A DNA stretch of 11,481 nt from Candidatus Enterococcus ferrettii (GTDB lineage Bacteria > Bacillota > Bacilli > Lactobacillales > Enterococcaceae). A program made the translations under genes and the position numbers. Shown one piece after another: positions 1-5,675 of the stretch (within the stretch, counting starts at the first letter, position 1; every line of letters begins with the position of its first letter). Below the pieces are notes generated by a model, which saw nothing but the letters and a program-made list of their open reading frames with translations, was not told the origin of the DNA and made no database searches. Location of the stretch: the NCBI RefSeq assembly GCF_017377655.1, contig NZ_JAFREL010000109.1:1-11481 (forward strand). Reading direction: 5' to 3'.

Positions 1-879
1 AACAACTTCTTTCGCGATAAACGTGTCGGTTTCCCTAAATTCAAAAGCAAAAGCGGTACGGTTCAAAGCTACACCACCAACAATCAAAACGGTACCATTT
101 CTCTAATGGATAACAAATACATTAAACTACCAAAGCTAAAATCCCTCGTCCGTATCAAACGCCATCGTCAGCCACAAGGAGAGATCCGATCCGCAACAAT
201 CTCTTATCATTCAAGTGGTAAATATTACCTTTCTTTGTTGTGCAAAGAAGAGATACCCAAACTACCTAAAACGAACACAGCCGTTGGCATCGATCTGGGG
301 ATTAAAGACTTTGCCATTTTTTCGGATGGACAAAAGATTGATAACCATCGCTTTACCGCCGAAATGGAACGGAAGTTAACACGTGAACAGCGGAAGCTTT
401 CTCGTCGAGCTTTACAAGCTAAGAAAGCAGGCAAAAAGCTAAGTGAAGCCAAGAACTACCGAAAACAAAAACGCAAAGTGGCAAGATTGCACGAAAAAGT
501 CAAAAATCAACGCAACGACTTTCTAAATAAGTTAAGTACCGAACTCATCAAAAACCACGATGTGATCTGTCTCGAAGACTTACACACGAAGGGTCTATTG
601 CGTAATCATAAATTAGCCAAAAGTATCTCGGATGTCTCTTGGTCCAGCTTTGTGGCGAAACTCCAGTGCAAAGCCAACTGGTATGGACGAGAAATGATCC
701 AGGTAGTCAGGTGGTACCCATCTAGTCAACTTTGTTCCGAATGTGGACACAAGGATGGTAAGAAACCACTTCAGATTCGAGAGTGGATCTGCCCGGTTTG
801 TCATGTTCACCATGATCGAGACATCAATGCCAGTATCAACATTCTAAATGAAGGGCTGCGCATGCGAGCCTTTGCATAA
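1..879 (+). CDS. tnpB: TnpB RNA-guided nuclease of an IS200/IS605 element, N-terminus cut by the window edge
   Basis: TnpB proteins are omega-RNA-guided RuvC nucleases that cut DNA matching the guide next to a TAM and help retain the element. The frame is open to base 1, so the ATG at 106 is internal. About 292 residues are visible and the family is usually near 370-400, so roughly the first 80-100 residues are missing. Counting from the ATG at 106, the RuvC-I aspartate is D63 in GIDLGIKDFA and the RuvC-II glutamate is E157 in ICLEDL. The zinc finger uses C210, C213, C229 and C232 (CSEC and CPVC). The RuvC-III aspartate is D239 in HDRDINAS. A basic, helical stretch lies between residues 88 and 135. 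All visible catalytic and zinc-binding residues are present with no frameshift, so this part looks functional. The gene converges on the antitoxin gene, whose stop codon lies within the IS right end. Confidence 0.93.
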   Translation, partial: NNFFRDKRVGFPKFKSKSGTVQSYTTNNQNGTISLMDNKYIKLPKLKSLVRIKRHRQPQGEIRSATISYHSSGKYYLSLLCKEEIPKLPKTNTAVGIDLGIKDFAIFSDGQKIDNHRFTAEMERKLTREQRKLSRRALQAKKAGKKLSEAKNYRKQKRKVARLHEKVKNQRNDFLNKLSTELIKNHDVICLEDLHTKGLLRNHKLAKSISDVSWSSFVAKLQCKANWYGREMIQVVRWYPSSQLCSECGHKDGKKPLQIREWICPVCHVHHDRDINASINILNEGLRMRAFA

Positions 880-1035
880 CCAAATCAAGAACCGTAGGAA
901 CTACGGGGATAGCTTGGTAAAAAAGAGCAACCGCTGCAGGCAAAGACATCCGCTGGCAAGTAAACTCTGTTCCCAAGAAGCTCCCGCTTCAAGCGTGACG
1001 AACCGATCGGTTTAGCTAAGTGGTGAGTAGTTCAC
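1..1035 (+). mobile_element. IS200/IS605-family element, right-hand portion (left end outside the window)
   Basis: The element holds a tnpB gene (to 879) and a structured right end. The tail after tnpB has a hairpin CCGTAG/CTACGG (892-897 with 901-906), then AGCTTGG, which can pair with CCAAG at 973-977. A terminal hairpin follows: CCGCTT (984-989) with AAGTGG (1018-1023), then AGC/GCT (992-994 with 1015-1017), enclosing the 12-base palindrome AACCGATCGGTT (1001-1012). The sequence just after it, GTAGTTCAC (1027-1035), resembles the terminus of many elements of this family, so I place the right boundary after 1035. From 1036 onward the bases read as antitoxin coding sequence on the minus strand. 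No tnpA is visible; it could lie left of the window or be absent. Family assignment is strong. The exact boundary is an inference from the junction with the antitoxin gene, with an uncertainty of a few bases. Confidence 0.75.
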
Positions 1036-1051
1036 GGCTTGTGCAATAGCA
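880..1051 (+). ncRNA. Predicted omega RNA (reRNA) of the IS element, scaffold plus guide
   Basis: In IS605-family elements the right end beyond tnpB is transcribed as the guide RNA that TnpB binds. The scaffold ends at the transposon terminus and the guide is the flanking host DNA. Here the tail after tnpB is GC-richer than its surroundings and carries the CCGTAG/CTACGG hairpin (892-906), an AGCTTGG/CCAAG long-range pairing and the terminal hairpin at 984-1023. If the terminus is at 1035, the guide would start at 1036 with GGCTTGTGCAATAGCA. The 5' end is not known and in related elements usually overlaps the end of tnpB. Coordinates are therefore approximate. The RNA is inferred from position and structure only. 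Confidence 0.5.
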
Positions 1052-1224
1052 AAATCAACATCATCTACTTGTTGTGTTTTTTTTGTAATGGCATTTTTCA
1101 ATTTATCTTCATCTACATAAACTTCATCACCAGCTGATAAGCCGTTTGCTGCAAGAAATTCCTTTGATATAGTTAGAACGACAGAATTTCCGACCTCTCG
1201 GATTTTTCTTTCTTTGATTTCCAT
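1012..1224 (-). CDS. AbrB/MazE-fold type II antitoxin with its C-terminus replaced by IS sequence
   Basis: This is a 70-residue protein. Residues 1-47 have the swapped-hairpin AbrB/MazE DNA-binding pattern: a basic start, then VGNSVVLTISKEFL, a GLSAGDEVYV turn and strand, and an acidic linker. Such antitoxins bind a toxin through their C-terminus and repress their own promoter through the N-terminal dimer. Residues 48-63 would begin the toxin-binding tail. The last seven residues, VNYSPLS, and the TAA stop are encoded by bases 1012-1035, which I assign to the right end of the IS. The native tail is therefore probably missing, and toxin binding may be lost while DNA binding stays. The start is supported by AAGGAG (1235-1240), ten bases upstream of the ATG. 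No toxin gene is in the window; it would be expected downstream, left of the IS. The toxin family cannot be told from this sequence. Calling it a general AbrB-like regulator is the main alternative. Confidence 0.72.
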   Translation of the reverse strand: MEIKERKIREVGNSVVLTISKEFLAANGLSAGDEVYVDEDKLKNAITKKTQQVDDVDFAIAQAVNYSPLS

Positions 1225-1289
1225 AAATACAGAACTCCTTTTACAAATAATAGGAAGAGAGAAGAGATTCGATAGAGTATCCCTAATCT

Positions 1290-1318
1290 TGTATATACCG
1301 GATATACGTATTCAACAA
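1290..1318 (-). promoter_or_regulatory. Promoter of the antitoxin gene
   Basis: On the minus strand TTGTTG (1313-1318) is followed after 17 bases by TATACA (1290-1295), a good sigma-A match. It lies about 65 bases upstream of the antitoxin start, with the AAGGAG ribosome binding site between. Transcription from here runs left into the IS right end, antisense to the omega RNA and tnpB. Confidence 0.5.
1291..1307. promoter_or_regulatory. Inverted repeat in the antitoxin promoter, candidate autoregulatory operator
   Basis: GTATAT (1291-1296) and ATATAC (1302-1307) form a perfect 6-bp inverted repeat around ACCGG. It overlaps the -10 and spacer of the promoter above. Antitoxins of the AbrB/MazE fold bind such palindromes as dimers and repress their own operon, so this is a natural operator candidate. 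The repeat is seen directly; its role is inferred. Confidence 0.45.
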
Positions 1319-1404
1319 GATACTACATTTTTTTAAGTGAGCTATAATAATCTGGAAAATTCATATGTTTATAAATCGTTTACTAATAAAATCTAAAAAT
1401 TTCC

Positions 1405-1427
1405 ACGCAGATATTAAATACTGGCGT
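1405..1427 (-). terminator. Weak candidate terminator after the DUF3788 gene
   Basis: Just downstream of the minus-strand DUF3788 gene, ACGC (1424-1427 on the minus strand) can pair with GCGT (1405-1408), with an imperfect AG/CT and TAT/ATA extension. The stem has bulges and is followed, reading left, by GGAAATTTTTAGATTTT rather than a clean T run. The remaining bases of 1225-1443 are AT-rich and show no gene. Confidence 0.25.
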
Positions 1428-1443
1428 AGTGATAGCGTATCTG

Positions 1444-1857
1444 TTACTTAGCATTCTTTTTAAAGCCAATTAATTGATAAACATCAGGCAGGTCGTTTTC
1501 GCTATAAATGTCGATTTTAAGTGTGGTCATATTACGAGCACTGGCTGGAGTATTTGAGAACATTTTTCTTAAATCATCGGCAATATCAAGTTCCAAAACA
1601 CCCGAATGGTTTCTTTCATTGAAATGAAAAGCTGCCGTAAAATGACCGTCTCGCGGTTCCCCCCAGAATAGGGTTTTCTTCTTTCTAGTGACCTTGGCAA
1701 GCCAACCACCATCTTTATAAAACCGCCACTCCAGATCGGCCTCAAAATCAGGTAATTTTTCTAATAGTTTCTTATACGCCGAAAAACTATTTCCTAAAAT
1801 CCTGTTTAAATTTTCATCAACCGGCTCTAAATTTCTATCTTTCTTGAAATCTATCAT
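1444..1857 (-). CDS. DUF3788 family protein
   Basis: A 137-residue soluble protein with no signal peptide or membrane segment. It matches the DUF3788 pattern as I know it: an N-terminal helix with AYKKLLEKLPDF, then LEWRFY and GGWLAKVTRKKKTLFWGEP (residues about 43-68), an FTAAFHF strand, and a C-terminal strand and helix with LKIDIYSENDLPDVYQLIGFK. The family is thought to adopt a small alpha/beta fold, but no reaction is established that I can name. The start codon overlaps the stop of the upstream AraC-type gene (ATGA), with AGGA nine bases before it inside the regulator gene, so the two are one transcript and probably translationally coupled. That pairing suggests the protein works with the regulator, perhaps by handling the same small molecule. 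This is an inference only. Confidence 0.75.
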   Translation of the reverse strand: MIDFKKDRNLEPVDENLNRILGNSFSAYKKLLEKLPDFEADLEWRFYKDGGWLAKVTRKKKTLFWGEPRDGHFTAAFHFNERNHSGVLELDIADDLRKMFSNTPASARNMTTLKIDIYSENDLPDVYQLIGFKKNAK

Positions 1858-2735
1858 AGTATGATTTCCTCACTTTTCTTCGATTTTTTGATTGGCAACC
1901 AGTATTCAAGAATGGCTCCCGTTGTACCAGCGTTTACATGAACTGAAATATCAGGACCATTGTCATATTCGTATCCGCTTGTTGGCAGCCACTCTGAAAT
2001 CACACGTTTCCCCAACTCCTGTGTTTCCTCAATTGTTTTCCCCTCATATGAAAAAATGGCCCAAGTATAGGGATCAACTATATATTCCTTTAAGGACTCC
2101 TCTGTGATAGGCGCATCAGTTTCAACCGAAATCCAGTAGTGCCAGCTTTCAGCATGTTCATCTGGTAGCATCACTTCAAGTAATCCCGAGGACTCTTTTC
2201 CCATTAAACTTTTTAATTTTTGGATTGTACCATTATTCTCAGCAAGTTCCCAAATTTGCTCAACTGGCTCAGTCATACTTGCAAAATCACCAAAAAGTGG
2301 GATAGAGATACCCACAACACGAAAAGATTGTTTAACCTCAATTCTAAAATCAAGACTCTCTGCACCCTTTATTACCATTTGAAAGCTAATCGGTGAATAC
2401 GATTTTATCGGAACACCATCCAATTTGGCAAGTGAAGGGGGTATGCCATGCACACGTTGAAATGCGCGATTAAATGCAGTAGGTGAGTGATACCCATATT
2501 TTAGTGCCACATCGATAACTTTCATGTCTTTGCTTTTTAAATCAACTACTGCCAACGTCATTCTCCTGCGACGAATATATTCGGATAAGGGAGTTCCTGT
2601 CATATAAGCAAACATTCTTTGAAAATGATAAGCAGAGCAGTCTGCTACTTTAGCAATATCTTCAGTGTTCAACTTAGTTGTAATATGCTGTTCAATGTAT
2701 ATAATTGCTGCATTCATTTTTTCTATCCAATCCAT
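1854..2735 (-). CDS. AraC-family transcriptional regulator with C-terminal GyrI-like effector-binding domain
   Basis: A 293-residue regulator of the Rob type, with the DNA-binding part first and the sensor last. The first helix-turn-helix is at about residues 22-43 (LNTEDIAKVADCSAYHFQRMF). The second is at about 70-95 (VIDVALKYGYHSPTAFNRAF followed by HGIPPSLAK, the typical AraC end). From about residue 120 to 285 lies a GyrI-like domain, with FRVVGISIPL, an E-rich SSGLLEVMLPDE segment, WAIFSYEG and a final AILEYWLPIKK strand. This fold binds hydrophobic or cationic drugs in Rob, BmrR and SAV relatives. A GTG six bases upstream is in frame, but GAGGAGG (2742-2748) abuts that GTG and stands six bases from the ATG at 2735, so the ATG is the better start. 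It is the first gene of a two-gene unit with the DUF3788 gene and is divergent from a membrane protein gene that it may regulate. The ligand is unknown. Confidence 0.88.
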   Translation of the reverse strand: MDWIEKMNAAIIYIEQHITTKLNTEDIAKVADCSAYHFQRMFAYMTGTPLSEYIRRRRMTLAVVDLKSKDMKVIDVALKYGYHSPTAFNRAFQRVHGIPPSLAKLDGVPIKSYSPISFQMVIKGAESLDFRIEVKQSFRVVGISIPLFGDFASMTEPVEQIWELAENNGTIQKLKSLMGKESSGLLEVMLPDEHAESWHYWISVETDAPITEESLKEYIVDPYTWAIFSYEGKTIEETQELGKRVISEWLPTSGYEYDNGPDISVHVNAGTTGAILEYWLPIKKSKKSEEIIL

Positions 2736-2767
2736 TTCCACCCTCCTCGATAGTAGTTATATAGTTT

Positions 2768-2773
2768 ATTATA
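2768..2773 (-). promoter_or_regulatory. -10 element for the AraC-type regulator gene
   Basis: TATAAT on the minus strand lies 32 bases upstream of the ATG at 2735. At a 17-base spacing the -35 position is not recognisable, so the promoter may need an activator, possibly the regulator itself. Confidence 0.35.
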
Positions 2774-2872
2774 CGGGACTAGAAAAGTTTCGTCCTCTCC
2801 TCTAATGTAATAATTAGAGAGCAAAGACATCCTCGTAAGTACTGCCTTTCCATTGCTATCTGGATGCACTTG

Positions 2873-2902
2873 GTAAAGAAGAGAACATAAACTTCTCTTT
2901 AC
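2873..2902. other. Stem-loop in the region between the AraC-type and membrane protein genes
   Basis: GTAAAG (2873-2878) pairs with CTTTAC (2897-2902), and AGAA (2882-2885) with TTCT (2893-2896), leaving a three-base bulge and a seven-base loop. There is no T run after it on either strand, so it is not a standard terminator. The surrounding 283 bases (2736-3018) show no gene; they hold the two divergent promoters and this stem-loop. Confidence 0.35.
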
Positions 2903-3000
2903 TTCTAACAGAAGCGCTAAAAGAAAAGTTGGGCATTTAGATGTAATTCATTGTCTATAATAACTATAAAAAAAACGATTTTTAATATCATCTTTGTTAT

Positions 3001-3009
3001 TGGTATAAT
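3001..3009 (+). promoter_or_regulatory. Extended -10 promoter for the membrane protein gene
   Basis: TGGTATAAT is a perfect extended -10 (TGn plus TATAAT at 3004-3009). The -35 position (TTTAAT, 2981-2986) is weak, as is usual for extended -10 promoters. Transcription would start near 3016, right at the GAGGTGA Shine-Dalgarno. A second TATAAT at 2956-2961 has no good -35 and could give a longer leader. Confidence 0.5.
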
Positions 3010-3027
3010 TGTTGTGAGGTGATGCAC

Positions 3028-3924
3028 TTGGAAGAAAGAAATTCTGCAAAAAGAAGAATATACAGTCAATTATTAGGTAAAAGCCTTATCCTGTTAACTG
3101 CCGCGGCGATCTATTTCTATATTATAGATCGAAGCAGCTTTATCGAGAATCTTAAGAACTGCTGGATAATTATGCTATTACTACTAATTCTCTATTCTGC
3201 CGTAGCCGTAGATCAGCTTACCAGAATCAACTCTTTTCAAAGGAGTCTATGGTTAGACGATGAGCACTTTAGCGAAGATAAATTAGTCATTTCTATCGTG
3301 AATGGTCAAATTGTGTTGGAAAAGGATTATTTGTCAAACTTTGTGGAATTTATTACTAAGGACGATTATATTTTACGAATACCTGCATTTGATTGGGTTA
3401 TCACTATAAGAAAAACGCTCTTACCAATGCAGTTAAAAGCAGGATATACTAAAAGCTTTGGTAGAAGAGTGAGATTAACAAATCATGACAAGAAGTTTCT
3501 TTTTAAACAAAGTAAAAAAGAGAGAAAAAATCAAATTATAATTTTCATTGCCCTACAAATCATAGCTATTATTCTTTATGTGGTTTTCACTCTGGTAGCT
3601 AATACAAATTCAAAAGGTGAAATGAATCTATTTCTCTTCCTATTAATTACTATTCTTTCTTGTGTCGTTGCAATATGGTTTAGTAAAACGATCATTAGTT
3701 TAGTACTGACCCAGAGTACCGGACACAGCCTTGGACTTCCTAATGTAACTGGCGAATATTATGAGTACCGAGTTGAAGGAATGAAAGTGAGGCTGTCAAA
3801 AGACTCTGTAGATATCAGGTATGATGATAGGGAGCGCGTTCTAATTACCACGATTGGCGAGTATAAATATATTGAAAGATTCAAGATGAAGGATTTCACT
3901 GCGTTTAAAGATAGTTTAGTTTAA
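3028..3924 (+). CDS. Unrecognised integral membrane protein with four predicted helices
   Basis: I do not recognise a family with confidence. The 298-residue protein has two pairs of hydrophobic helices, at about residues 16-34 and 45-62, then 169-191 and 200-219. A soluble beta-rich segment follows each pair (about 75-165, with LVISIVNGQIVLEKDYLSNF and WVITIRK; about 240-298, with EYRVEGMKVRLSKDSVDI and VLITTIGEYKYIERF). The layout suggests an internal duplication. Short basic runs near residue 10 and at 154-168 favour cytoplasmic soluble parts. The start is uncertain: GTG at 3019 and ATG at 3022 are in frame but overlap or abut the GAGGTGA at 3015-3021, while TTG at 3028 lies at a normal distance, so TTG is chosen. 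The gene is divergent from the AraC-type regulator, a usual place for a regulator's target, and ends in a strong terminator. No function is assigned. Confidence 0.75.
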   Translation: MEERNSAKRRIYSQLLGKSLILLTAAAIYFYIIDRSSFIENLKNCWIIMLLLLILYSAVAVDQLTRINSFQRSLWLDDEHFSEDKLVISIVNGQIVLEKDYLSNFVEFITKDDYILRIPAFDWVITIRKTLLPMQLKAGYTKSFGRRVRLTNHDKKFLFKQSKKERKNQIIIFIALQIIAIILYVVFTLVANTNSKGEMNLFLFLLITILSCVVAIWFSKTIISLVLTQSTGHSLGLPNVTGEYYEYRVEGMKVRLSKDSVDIRYDDRERVLITTIGEYKYIERFKMKDFTAFKDSLV

Positions 3925-3935
3925 TTGAACTAAAT

Positions 3936-3984
3936 AAATACCTAAGAAAAGGACTTTTTTTAGCCTTCTCTTAGGTATTTTTTT
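3936..3984 (+). terminator. Strong intrinsic terminator after the membrane protein gene
   Basis: AAATACCTAAGAAAAGG (3936-3952) pairs with CCTTCTCTTAGGTATTT (3964-3980): 17 pairs with one mismatch and an 11-base loop, followed by more T to 3984. It stops the plus-strand gene. Because the minus side is also T-rich after the stem (GGTATTTATTTAG), it may serve the convergent amidase gene too. Confidence 0.9.
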
Positions 3985-4037
3985 GACGAAATCACTTAAG
4001 TTTAAAAATAAACAATGAAGGTCTATCATCAAACCAG

Positions 4038-5495
4038 CTATTCCCGATAAGACTCCGGTAAAACAAAGCAGCCCTGCTCCTCAAGCTGTTGTCCAATCGC
4101 CAATAATAGATCCTCGCGACCTTTGGAAGCCATAAACTGAATTCCTAATGGCAGGCCTTCTGCTGTTAGATGTGTGGGCAGGCTTATAGCTGGCTGTCCA
4201 GTTAGATTCGCCAGTTGGGTAAAAGGTGTCAGTACCAAGCTCTTTTCAAACATTTCATAAACGAGGCTTGCTAATTGTTCTTCGCTTAGACTTTCCGCAT
4301 TTATTAATCGTTCACGAATAGTGTCACTTTGTAATTCCTGGTCAATTTTTGGTGCGGGAAAGGCTGTAGTTGGTGTCAAAAACAAATCATATTCGGTAAA
4401 TAGTTGTTCCATCACAGCAGCAGCCTGATCCCATAAATTTAAAGCATTCACATACTTCTTCACGGGAGTTTTCTCGCCGTATTGATAAATGCCCCAGGTC
4501 ATTAATTCCATATCATTAATCGTCAATGATCGACCCAACTGCTGTTGAATATTTCCGAACATGGCTGAGGTCTCAGCGGCATTCATAGAATAATAGCTTT
4601 GAATGAGCTGTTGACCATCTACCGGCCAGGTAATTTCAGTAACTTCATGTCCTAAGTCTGTCAGCTGTTTCAAACTGCTTCGCACAGCTTTTACTGCTTC
4701 GTCTGAAACTGCACTGCCAATGGGTGAATCTGTTAGATAAGCAATTTTTAATGACCGAGGGATTATGTGGGACTGCCACTCATCCTTCGGTGGATGATAG
4801 GGTGCTGCCTTGTCATTTCCTCGTAAAGCATAAAACAATTTCTCTGTGTCACGCATGGAAACAGTCAAAGCAAAATCAATTGAGGCACCCTGCCAGCCAC
4901 GCCAGCCGCCAGGTCCGCTAGGCATTGCTCCACGAGTAGGCTTTAGCCCGATTAATCCGCAAAAAGAAGCAGGAATCCGAATCGAGCCGCCGCCGTCACT
5001 TGCACCTGCAATTGGAACAATTCCGCTAGCCACCGCTGCCGCGGCACCTCCGCTGGAGCCGCCTGGTGAATGCTCAGTGTTCCAAGGATTACGGGCGGGG
5101 CCGTAAAGTATTGGATCAGTAATATTTTTAAAACCAAACTCTGGAGCATTGGTCTTACCAGCCGCAACAAAGCCCAAGTCTTCAATTTTTTTCGTAAAAT
5201 TTGAGGATTTATGTGAACGGACCTCTGCAAATAAACGCGAACCGTTTGTCGATTTCCAATTGCGCTTGTCTTGACCACCTAACATTTTTAGGGGAAAAGG
5301 TACTCCGGCAAAGGGTGCGTCTTCAGCTGTCGAGAAGTCAGACAACTGGCTTAACAATTCTTCTCCAGGCCATTCTACCCAAGCATTCAAGTGGGGATTT
5401 TCCTGCTGTATTCGTTGACTTAATGCTTGATAATAGTCAGCTAAGCTGATTTCTTTTAGCTTGAATTGTTTACTCCAATAAGTAGCATCTTTCAT
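4038..5495 (-). CDS. Amidase-signature family hydrolase
   Basis: A 485-residue serine hydrolase that cleaves a carbon-nitrogen amide bond with a Ser-cisSer-Lys triad. The lysine is K70 (PFPLKMLGG), the cis-serine is S147 in GGSSGGAAAA, and the nucleophile is S171 in DGGGSIRIPA. The 24-residue step between the two serines is the spacing known from FAAH and malonamidase. The rest has the family's LKPTRG loop after the nucleophile, a variable middle and the typical C-terminal TGQPAISLP and LPLGIQFMA segments. Length fits the family. There is no signal peptide, so it acts in the cytoplasm. It resembles stand-alone amidases of the 6-aminohexanoate-cyclic-dimer-hydrolase type more than GatA, and no gatB or gatC is next to it. 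AGGAG is seven bases from the ATG. The true substrate is not predictable here. Confidence 0.92.
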   Translation of the reverse strand: MKDATYWSKQFKLKEISLADYYQALSQRIQQENPHLNAWVEWPGEELLSQLSDFSTAEDAPFAGVPFPLKMLGGQDKRNWKSTNGSRLFAEVRSHKSSNFTKKIEDLGFVAAGKTNAPEFGFKNITDPILYGPARNPWNTEHSPGGSSGGAAAAVASGIVPIAGASDGGGSIRIPASFCGLIGLKPTRGAMPSGPGGWRGWQGASIDFALTVSMRDTEKLFYALRGNDKAAPYHPPKDEWQSHIIPRSLKIAYLTDSPIGSAVSDEAVKAVRSSLKQLTDLGHEVTEITWPVDGQQLIQSYYSMNAAETSAMFGNIQQQLGRSLTINDMELMTWGIYQYGEKTPVKKYVNALNLWDQAAAVMEQLFTEYDLFLTPTTAFPAPKIDQELQSDTIRERLINAESLSEEQLASLVYEMFEKSLVLTPFTQLANLTGQPAISLPTHLTAEGLPLGIQFMASKGREDLLLAIGQQLEEQGCFVLPESYRE

Positions 5496-5534
5496 ATGGT
5501 CACTCCTCGTTTCTCTATCTATTTCTACCCTATA

Positions 5535-5540
5535 AGTATA
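5535..5540 (-). promoter_or_regulatory. -10 element for the amidase gene
   Basis: TATACT on the minus strand lies about 40 bases upstream of the amidase ATG. The -35 match is weak (TTCAAC at a spacing of 19) and falls inside the inverted repeat at 5548-5575. Confidence 0.35.
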
Positions 5541-5547
5541 ACAAAAG

Positions 5548-5575
5548 CAGAAGTGAAACGTTGAAATAACTTCTG
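5548..5575. promoter_or_regulatory. Inverted repeat between amidase and dlt genes, candidate operator
   Basis: CAGAAGT (5548-5554) and ACTTCTG (5569-5575) are a perfect 7-bp inverted repeat with a 14-base spacer. It covers the -35 region of the amidase promoter and lies about 95 bases upstream of the likely dlt start site. The spacing suits a dimeric regulator. The repeat is visible; function is inferred. Confidence 0.35.
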
Positions 5576-5620
5576 TTGTTCAATGTGACAAAAATGTTCG
5601 TTGAATCCAAGTGTAATGAA

Positions 5621-5649
5621 TGGTTTTTCTGTCTTGAGCTGACTATAAT
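5621..5649 (+). promoter_or_regulatory. Promoter of the dlt operon
   Basis: A perfect TATAAT (5644-5649) lies 26 bases before the dltX ATG, leaving a leader of about 20 bases with GGGAGG. The -35 position at a 17-base spacing is TGGTTT (5621-5626), a poor match, so activation by a regulator is plausible. The dlt operons of related bacteria are commonly under two-component control; no known binding motif was recognised here. Confidence 0.5.
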
Positions 5650-5675
5650 AGTTTGAAAGTAAGGGAGGCATACCA

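Noticed and set aside
106..879. Complete TnpB gene starting at the ATG at 106
   Set aside because: The same frame is open to base 1 and encodes typical TnpB sequence (VGFPKFKSK) before that ATG, so it is an internal methionine of a gene cut by the window edge.
940..2832. 12-base repeat GCAAAGACATCC at 940-951 and 2821-2832, as a possible IS remnant
   Set aside because: The flanks do not align, and several chance 12-mers are expected in a window of this size.
4038..5495. GatA subunit of glutamyl-tRNA amidotransferase
   Set aside because: The triad fits any amidase-signature enzyme. There is no gatC or gatB next to it, and the GASDGGGSIRIPA context resembles stand-alone amidases better.
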